A stretch of DNA of 64,000 nucleotides, from NCBI RefSeq assembly GCF_015351235.1, contig NZ_JADKSJ010000002.1, forward strand, positions 186,001 through 250,000, read 5' to 3'. The notes under the pieces are model-generated. The model saw only the letters and a list, made by a program, of their open reading frames with translations, searched no databases and had not been told where the DNA came from. The position numbers and the translations under genes are program-made. The stretch is from Plantibacter sp. VKM Ac-2880. GTDB taxonomy: Bacteria > Actinomycetota > Actinomycetes > Actinomycetales > Microbacteriaceae. Below are positions 58,757-64,000 of the stretch, piece after piece. Within the stretch, counting starts at the first letter, position 1; every line of letters starts with the position of its first letter.

Positions 58757-59065
58757 TCAGCCGTCGTTGTCGAGTGCGGCGTCGAGCCGATCGAGCTTGG
58801 CCGTCAGCTCACCCGTGTAGCCGGGCCGGATGTCGGCCTTCAGGACGAGGGAGACGCGGCTCCCGTAGGCGCCGACCGCCTCGGTGGCGTCCTTGATGAC
58901 GGCGAACACCTCGTCCCACTCCCCCTCGATCGTCGTGAACATCGAGTCGGTGTGGTTGGGCAGCCCCGACTCGCGGACGATGCGGACGGCCGCGGCGACG
59001 GCGTCGTGGACGGAGCCGTCCGACTTGCCGGTGCCGCTGGGTGCGACGGAGAAGGCGACGAGCAT
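58757..59065 (-). CDS. Thiamine-binding (MTH1187/YqgV, DUF77) family protein
   Basis: 102 residues, a small ferredoxin-like fold protein. MLVAFSVAPSGTGKSDGSVHDAVAAAVRIVRESGLPNHTDSMFTTIEGEWDEVFAVIKDA is characteristic of the MTH1187/YkoF-like group, members of which bind thiamine or its HMP precursor. It is probably cytoplasmic. ATG 59065 has AAGGAG at 7 nt, and this SD overlaps the stop region of the upstream GT87 gene, so the two are translationally coupled although no functional link is obvious. Confidence 0.85.
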   Translation of the reverse strand: MLVAFSVAPSGTGKSDGSVHDAVAAAVRIVRESGLPNHTDSMFTTIEGEWDEVFAVIKDATEAVGAYGSRVSLVLKADIRPGYTGELTAKLDRLDAALDNDG

Positions 59066-59068
59066 GGG

Positions 59069-60307
59069 TCACTCCTTGAGGGTTCGAGCGTGGACACGGA
59101 CGGGAGCCGGAGACGACACCGCGTCGTCCTCGGGGTGGGCTGGTGCGAAGAGCGCGTGGACCGCCCACCCCGCGAGGACGAGGTAGGCGAGGTTGCGGAC
59201 GGTCAGCACGGTCACGAGTACGGGGTCGACGTTCAGCAGCCACAGGTACAGGTACGGGTACACGAGCTGCGTGAGTGCCGCGATCACCAGGGTGATGACC
59301 GCCGGTGCGATGAAGCGCCGACGCTGGAGCACGAGTCCGAGGATCACCGGTGCCGCCAACCACATCGCGAACTGCGGCGACCCCACCTTGTTGAAGACGA
59401 TGAGCGTGAGGACGAACAGGAGCGCCAGCGGTGCCAGCACGGTCACGAGGGGGCGCCCGGTCCGGACGGCGAGGACACCCAGCAGCACCACACCGGCGAC
59501 GGCGATCGCGAGCAGCGGCGTCATGACGGCGATCGCGGTGTCGACGCCGGGACCGGTCACCTGGAACGTCAGGATGTCGCGGTCGTAGTAGACGAAGCTC
59601 TGCGGGACGCGCAGCACGGCCAGCCAGAGGTAGGCGTTCCCGATGAGGGACTCGATCTGCAGGCCACGACCGGTCTGCTCCGTGACGAAGCTCACGGCGT
59701 TCGCACCGCCGAGGAGGAGTCCCACCCCGAGCACGACCGCCGAGGTCGCCGCAGCGGCGGCCACCACCCGTCCGCGGTGCCGATGGGCCAGGACGATCGC
59801 GCCGACGAGCGCCGCCGGCCAGATCTTCATCCAGGCGGCGATCGTGAGGAGGACGGCGGCGACGCGCGGGCGCCCGGCGACCCAGAGCAGTCCGACGATC
59901 GCGATCGGCACGGTCACCGAATCGATCCGAGCGAGGGCGATGGGTCCGAGCAGCAGTAGGAACGCAAGCCACCACCCCGCCGCGATCAGCCGCGGGCGCG
60001 AGTGACCGTTGCCGAGCAGCACGGCGAAGGCGCCGGCGTTCAACACACTCACCATGAGGAGCCACCCGACGCCGTACCCGGCGCTACCGAGCAGGAGCGG
60101 GATCAGCATCGGCACGATCGCGAGGATCGGGTAGACCCAGGGTGCGTCGACGGCGGGGATGGGGCCGCCGGAAGTCGCCTGCTCCACCCACGGACGGTAG
60201 ACGAGGACGACGTCGCCCAGTGGGAGCCCCTCAGCCACGAGGCAGAGCCAGCCGACCAGGAGGTGCACGAAGCCGAACCCGCACCAGAGGACCCAACGCC
60301 GCATCAC
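59069..60307 (-). CDS. GT87-family polyprenyl-phosphate-mannose mannosyltransferase-like membrane protein
   Basis: About 412 residues, ten or more membrane helices. The glycosyltransferase 87 (DUF2029) family adds mannose from polyprenyl-phosphomannose to lipoglycans or arabinogalactan on the outer side of the membrane. Recognisable parts are VYRPWVEQATSGGPIPAVDAPWVYPILAIVPM in the first extracytoplasmic loop, where an acidic catalytic residue is expected, ARIDSVTVPIAIVGLL and AAWMKIWPAALVGAIVLAHRHR. GTG 60307 (or ATG 60304, adjacent) is preferred: TAGGAT ends 7 nt upstream. Confidence 0.8.
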   Translation of the reverse strand: MMRRWVLWCGFGFVHLLVGWLCLVAEGLPLGDVVLVYRPWVEQATSGGPIPAVDAPWVYPILAIVPMLIPLLLGSAGYGVGWLLMVSVLNAGAFAVLLGNGHSRPRLIAAGWWLAFLLLLGPIALARIDSVTVPIAIVGLLWVAGRPRVAAVLLTIAAWMKIWPAALVGAIVLAHRHRGRVVAAAAATSAVVLGVGLLLGGANAVSFVTEQTGRGLQIESLIGNAYLWLAVLRVPQSFVYYDRDILTFQVTGPGVDTAIAVMTPLLAIAVAGVVLLGVLAVRTGRPLVTVLAPLALLFVLTLIVFNKVGSPQFAMWLAAPVILGLVLQRRRFIAPAVITLVIAALTQLVYPYLYLWLLNVDPVLVTVLTVRNLAYLVLAGWAVHALFAPAHPEDDAVSSPAPVRVHARTLKE

Positions 60308-60395
60308 GTGCACCATCCTAGGCTCGCGCACGGCATCGGGGCCGATCCGCCACTCGCGCGGCGTTCGACCCCGATGGGTGTGGCCTGGGTGCCGA

Positions 60396-61937
60396 TCAAT
60401 ACCCGCTGAAGGCGTCGGTGTGGACCCGCCCCACGCCGATGCCGCGGAGCGCGGGCTTCAGGGCGTCGACCATGGCCGGCGGCCCGGAGATGAAGACCTC
60501 GCGGGAGGCCAGATCCGGGACTGCCTCGGCGAGGCGTCCGTGGTCGAGTCGGCCCGGGCCGAGGGTGCGCCATCCCGAGGGCAGCGCGGCGTCCGCCGGC
60601 GGCCCGACCACGAGCACCTGGGTCCCCCAGGTCTCAAGCTCTGCGGCGTAGGCGAGCTCCTGCGGATCGGACACGACGTAGACGAGGACGATGTCGCGCT
60701 TCTCGGCTCGCAGATGCAGCCGGGACAGCTGGCTGGCGAACGGCGTGATCCCGATCCCGGCGGCGATCAGCAGGACGGGCTTGGCCGGATCCTTCGGCAG
60801 GACGAAGTCGCCCCACACCCCGGTGGCCGAGAGGCTCGCGCCGACGGGCAGCGCGCTCAGCGCGCGCTTGAAGCTGCTGGCCCGCTCCGGGACCCGCATC
60901 GCCACGCGGATCGTCCGATCGTCGTCGGGCGGTGACGAGATGCTGAACATGCGCCGCGAGCCCCTGACGTCCGCACCGCGGTGCGGCAGCGACAGCTCCA
61001 GGTACTGGCCGGCCGCGAAGGGCACCGGACGCTTCGAGCTGAACCGGTACTCGACCGCCGTCGGGGTGAGCGTGCGCGTCCCCTCGAGCGTCAGCCGCAT
61101 CCCGCGGCGACGGGCGACCGCGAACGCGAGCACGTTGCCCACGATGAGCGCGAGTTCCGGGGTCGACGCCACCTGACCGAGCATGAACGGGATGGAGAAC
61201 AGCACCGCGACGATCGCTGCCTCGCCGAGCTGCTGCCAGCGCCGGGGCGGCAGGGTCAGCGGTTCGGTCAGCATGAACGCGGCGAGGAAGAGGATCGGGT
61301 AGGACGTGAGCGGGGCGAGCAGCGCCGGCCCCACGTCCTGGCCACCGACGACGAGTCGGACGGTCACGAGCGCCCAAGAGAGCACGATGAAGACGAGTGC
61401 CATCGTGAGTCGCTTGGTGCGGATGAGGACCAGGCCGCCGAGGACGACCACCGCGGGCAGCAGCCACGGGTTGGCGACCCACCAGACCGACGGCGACACC
61501 CCGGGGAGGACGACGTAGCTCGCGAGCACGCTCGACACGAGGGCGGCGAAGGCGGCCGGGTTGAAGACGTGCCGGCCGCGGATCGCGAGCAGGTACTTCG
61601 ACGCGGACCCGACCGTGGCCGCCAGAGCGATCCAGGCCAGTGCGGCCGGATCGCTCGTCGGCCACAGGATGAAGAACAGCAGGAGCGAGGTGATGATCGA
61701 CGACTCGCTGTGCGGGCGCACCTGGAACAGGGCGCCGAACAGACGGTTCGTCAGGTACCCGACGACGAGCAGTGTGGCCAGCGTCGCGAGCAGGTCGAGC
61801 GGTTTGTAGAACACCTGCCCGAAGAGGGACAGCACGAACGCATAGATCGCGAGGGTGCCGAGCGAGAGCGTCACGAGGCGGTACATGGTGACCCGTCCGA
61901 GGACGGTGTCGAAGAAGTAGCCGATGCGGCCGTTCAT
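60396..61937 (-). CDS. NqrB/RnfD-type membrane domain fused to ferredoxin-NAD(P) reductase domain
   Basis: 513 residues. The N-terminal half (about 20-270) has some eight membrane helices with NQR2/RnfD-like YLTNRLFGALFQVRPHSESSIITSLLLFFIL and GRHVFNPAAFAAL. The C-terminal half is an FNR module: VPFAAGQYLELSLPH, RMFSISSPPDD (FAD), PVLLIAAGIGITPFASQL (NAD) and VFISGPPAMVDALKPAL. It would carry electrons from cytoplasmic NAD(P)H across the membrane. The neighbours encode ApbE and an FMN-binding lipoprotein, the expected maturation factor and external acceptor. The C-terminus ends FSGY. Confidence 0.88.
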   Translation of the reverse strand: MNGRIGYFFDTVLGRVTMYRLVTLSLGTLAIYAFVLSLFGQVFYKPLDLLATLATLLVVGYLTNRLFGALFQVRPHSESSIITSLLLFFILWPTSDPAALAWIALAATVGSASKYLLAIRGRHVFNPAAFAALVSSVLASYVVLPGVSPSVWWVANPWLLPAVVVLGGLVLIRTKRLTMALVFIVLSWALVTVRLVVGGQDVGPALLAPLTSYPILFLAAFMLTEPLTLPPRRWQQLGEAAIVAVLFSIPFMLGQVASTPELALIVGNVLAFAVARRRGMRLTLEGTRTLTPTAVEYRFSSKRPVPFAAGQYLELSLPHRGADVRGSRRMFSISSPPDDDRTIRVAMRVPERASSFKRALSALPVGASLSATGVWGDFVLPKDPAKPVLLIAAGIGITPFASQLSRLHLRAEKRDIVLVYVVSDPQELAYAAELETWGTQVLVVGPPADAALPSGWRTLGPGRLDHGRLAEAVPDLASREVFISGPPAMVDALKPALRGIGVGRVHTDAFSGY

Positions 61938-61994
61938 GTGCGGTCTGCTTTCTGGAAGGTGGTGGCGCCGGAGCGATGCACGACGGCGCGTGAC

Positions 61995-62882
61995 TCAGGT
62001 GAAGAGCTCGCCGGGGAAGCCGGCGGACCGATCCGTGAGGCCGCTGGTGAACATGCGGACGCTCTCGCAGGCGAAGGCTCCGCTGAGCGACTCGTGATCG
62101 GTGAAGAACAGCGCGGTGGCGAGGCCGTCCGCGAGCATCGCCTGCCCGGCGGTGACCCAGGTCGCCGCCACCGTCACCGTCGGTTCGCCCGTCCGGCCGT
62201 CGATCACGTGGTGGAGCCCCTCGCCCCAGGCGCGGCGATTGACGGCCGACGCGCAGAGGGCGCCTGATCCGATCGTCGCGACCCCGATGGCCTTCCGGGG
62301 GTCGTAGGGATGCTCGAGTGCGATCCGGAGCGGTTCCGGGGCGCTGCTCCCGTGTTCGTGTCGCAGGTCGCCCGAGGCGTCGATGGTGAAGGCCTCGTGC
62401 CCGTGCTCGACGAGGACGTCGGCGACGAGGTCGACGAGTCGGCCCTTGCCCGCCGCGCCGATGTCGATCACGAGCGGGCGGTCGGTCTCGAGCACCTCGC
62501 CGTCCCACCGGGCCACGTCGTCCCAGGCCGGAGCGGCGAGCGCCGGCCCCTGCGGGACGAGCGTGTACGCGGCGTCGTACCCGAGCCGTTCGAGGGAGGC
62601 CCCGATGAACGGGGTCATGGCGCCGCCGGTGACGTCGTGCAGGCGGCGGTAGGTGTCGAACAGGGCGATCGCGTCGTCCCTGGCGTCGTCCGGGAAGGCT
62701 GTCGAGACGGGGCCCTGGGCGAACCGGGCGACGAACGCGTCGCCGCGGAACCGCGACCAGGTGCGGTCGAACCGGTCGATGCGGGCGGCGACGGCCTCGG
62801 CGGTCTCCGGCTCGAGCGGCAGCACGGTGTCGAGCTCCCAGCCGGTGCCGATCGCGTCGAAGCGCAGCGTCGTCTCGCTCAT
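61995..62882 (-). CDS. apbE: FAD:protein FMN transferase
   Basis: 295 residues. ApbE covalently attaches FMN from FAD to Thr/Ser of FMN-binding domains. DRFDRTWSRFRGDAFV, GGAMTPFIGASLERLGYD, the nucleotide-binding IDIGAAGKGRLVDLVADVL (about 163-181) and FTIDASGDLRHEHG are family signatures; HHVIDGRTGEPT and VTAGQAMLADGLATALFF complete the metal site. There is no signal peptide, so modification would occur inside the cell or by an unusual export route. ATG 62882 begins the homologous region; the open frame continues far upstream through the neighbouring gene but without meaning. Confidence 0.92.
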   Translation of the reverse strand: MSETTLRFDAIGTGWELDTVLPLEPETAEAVAARIDRFDRTWSRFRGDAFVARFAQGPVSTAFPDDARDDAIALFDTYRRLHDVTGGAMTPFIGASLERLGYDAAYTLVPQGPALAAPAWDDVARWDGEVLETDRPLVIDIGAAGKGRLVDLVADVLVEHGHEAFTIDASGDLRHEHGSSAPEPLRIALEHPYDPRKAIGVATIGSGALCASAVNRRAWGEGLHHVIDGRTGEPTVTVAATWVTAGQAMLADGLATALFFTDHESLSGAFACESVRMFTSGLTDRSAGFPGELFT

Positions 62883-62902
62883 CGTCCGGCCGACCTGGCG
62901 GC

Positions 62903-63430
62903 TCAGCCCTTCGCTTCGGTCTTGATCGTGTCGATGGCGGCGTTGAACCCGCCGCTCGTGAGCGAGGAGCCGGCGACCTTGGAGACCTTGAGGCCGTCGA
63001 TGTCCTTGCCGACGACCTCGCCGGCGATGCCGGAGATGAACTCGGCCTGGTAGCGCTTGCTGTTCGCGCTCTCGGCGTGCGAGACGACGTCGACGGCGGT
63101 GACCTTGTCCTCGGCGAGCGTCACCGTCACGGTGATCGACTCGGTGCCGTTCGGCGACTGGTAGCTGCCGTCGGCGGTGTAGGAGCCGTCCTTGTAGTCG
63201 GTCGAGCCGGATCCCGTCGCCGCACCGGTGTCGCTGGTGGCCTCCGGGGTGGACGAGCTCTTGGCGTCCGGCGTGGTGGTCGTGGTCGTGCTCCCGGCGT
63301 CGGCTGCGGAGCATCCGGCGAGGCTGCCGATGAGGGTGAGACCGGTGAGCGCCGCGAACGTCGTCTTCTTCGCGGCCACGGACAGCCGTGGCGTCCGTGC
63401 GGGGAGCTGGGTGGTGGTGGGGTTGCGCAT
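62903..63430 (-). CDS. FMN-binding-domain lipoprotein
   Basis: 175 residues. A Tat/Sec-like N-terminus and lipobox LIGSLAGC (Cys40) are followed by a Ser/Thr-rich linker (45-77) and an FMN_bind domain (80-173). The family acceptor motif SGAT(x)TS appears as AGSSLTS (153-159), so the flavinylated residue would be Ser156 rather than Thr. SD GAGGAG precedes ATG 63430 by about 9 nt. First gene of the flavin operon; it probably receives electrons from the NqrB-FNR protein at the outer membrane surface. Confidence 0.87.
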   Translation of the reverse strand: MRNPTTTQLPARTPRLSVAAKKTTFAALTGLTLIGSLAGCSAADAGSTTTTTTPDAKSSSTPEATSDTGAATGSGSTDYKDGSYTADGSYQSPNGTESITVTVTLAEDKVTAVDVVSHAESANSKRYQAEFISGIAGEVVGKDIDGLKVSKVAGSSLTSGGFNAAIDTIKTEAKG

Positions 63431-63576
63431 CGTTCAATCTCCTCGGGCGATGTGGAGGCCGGGTGCCGGCCACCGCGGCGAGATCCCTGCCGCGGTGGCT
63501 TCAGTGTCCTGAGCTTCCCTATGGGCCAGCTATGAGCGTTCTGGGAGTTGTCCGCCGCCTGTCGGATGACGCGGGT

Positions 63577-64000
63577 TCAGGCGAGGAGACCGTGCACGAC
63601 GCCTCGGACCGCCTGAGCCACGTCCAGCGCGGCCAGCGGCCCGTCGGCGGCGGCGGCATCTCCTGCGGCGGCGTGGATGAGCACCCCGCTCGCGGCGATG
63701 CTCGCGAGCGAGGCCGGGTCGGCGAGGACGCGTTCCGCGTTGGTGGCCACGAGCGCCCCGATGATCCCGGCCAGCGCGTCGCCGGTGCCGGCGGTCGCCA
63801 GCCAGGGCGATCCTCCGGCGACCGTGATCGCCTCGCCGTCCGGAGCGACGACATGAGTGGTCCCGCCCTTCAGCACCACGACGATGCCGAGCCGGGCAGC
63901 GACGTCCGCGGCGTACGGCACCGGCTCGGCGCGGATCGCCTCGACGTCGGCCGGACTCCCCAGGCCGCTCAGCATGGTCGCCAACTCCCCGACGTGCGGC
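63577..64000 (-). CDS. nnrD: ADP-dependent NAD(P)H-hydrate dehydratase (5'-truncated by window)
   Basis: The C-terminal 140 residues of a ribokinase-like repair enzyme that converts (S)-NADHX/NADPHX back to NAD(P)H. PHVGELATMLSG near the window edge corresponds to the TPHxGEFxRL substrate loop. VVLKGGTTHVVAPDGEAITVAGGSPWLATAGTGDALAGIIGALVA includes the catalytic-Asp anion hole (GTGDALAG). Its start lies beyond 64000. It is upstream of, and separated by 146 bp from, the flavin operon. Confidence 0.92.
   Translation of the reverse strand, partial: PHVGELATMLSGLGSPADVEAIRAEPVPYAADVAARLGIVVVLKGGTTHVVAPDGEAITVAGGSPWLATAGTGDALAGIIGALVATNAERVLADPASLASIAASGVLIHAAAGDAAAADGPLAALDVAQAVRGVVHGLLA

Noticed and set aside
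61995-63473. A 492-codon frame that would fuse apbE to upstream sequence
   Set aside because: The upstream half is a low-complexity shadow of the FMN-binding lipoprotein gene; the ApbE homology starts at ATG 62882.
1-64000. Prophage, integrative element or horizontally acquired island
   Set aside because: No integrase, phage structural gene, attachment-site duplication at the tRNA or clear base-composition break was seen.

Overview
The window is 64 kb of very GC-rich DNA (roughly 70% by eye). It has tightly packed, often ATGA-overlapping genes and many start codons placed 6-8 nt after a -10-like hexamer with no ribosome binding site. Gene content and order (argS, lysA, hom, thrB, rho, prfA; metY/metX; ABC-F; DUF3097; LmeA/DUF2993-type protein) point to a high-GC Gram-positive actinobacterium, most likely Microbacteriaceae. 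Genus is not resolved (inference). I see no phage, IS element, CRISPR array or plasmid backbone; the DNA looks chromosomal.

Layout. 1-3.9 kb: leftward end of a surface polysaccharide operon (GT2, reductase/epimerase, WbpM-like 4,6-dehydratase, WecA-like initiating transferase cut by the window edge). 4-9 kb: HAD hydrolase, prmC, cysK-cysE and an ABC-F ATPase. 9.2-20 kb: leftward housekeeping block prfA, rho, thrB, hom, lysA, DUF2993 protein, lipoprotein, argS, then a transglutaminase-like protein and tRNA-Arg(CCG). 21.2-28.7 kb: a phosphopantetheinyl transferase, an M1 metallopeptidase and a 1328-residue single-module synthetase built like epsilon-poly-L-lysine synthetase, with gabT divergent. 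28.7-36.3 kb: DUF3097, a class-I amidotransferase-like hydrolase, a TPM-domain protein with PspA, and a three-gene operon of an arginase-fold protein, a flavin disulfide oxidoreductase and a small HExxH protein. 36.4-42 kb: an iron-box-preceded SIP-only reductase divergent from a complete five-gene Opp/Dpp-type ABC importer. 42-50.5 kb: MpaB-like oxygenase, LLM flavin monooxygenase, amidase, GNAT, ung, S51-like hydrolase, phosphoribosyltransferase and an MFS exporter. 50.5-57.3 kb: SDR, metY, metX and a three-gene sensor kinase/membrane protein/response regulator operon. 57.4-63.4 kb: a second MFS exporter with a palindromic operator, a thiamine-binding-type protein with a GT87 mannosyltransferase, and a three-gene flavin electron-transfer operon (FMN-binding lipoprotein, ApbE, NqrB/RnfD-ferredoxin reductase fusion). 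The right edge cuts nnrD.

The most interesting system is the putative cationic polyamino-acid locus at 21.2-27.2 kb. The adenylation-domain specificity residues read D-A-E-S-I-G-T-V-V-K, close to the published lysine code. The carrier serine, three membrane-linked left-handed beta-helix modules, an M1 peptidase overlapping the synthetase stop codon and a PPTase next door make a self-contained candidate for making, activating and trimming an isopeptide polymer. Also notable are a dispersed palindromic repeat (CCCTTCGACAGGCTCAGGG core) at gene 3' ends, pervasive leaderless starts, and a covalent-flavin export/electron-transfer operon.
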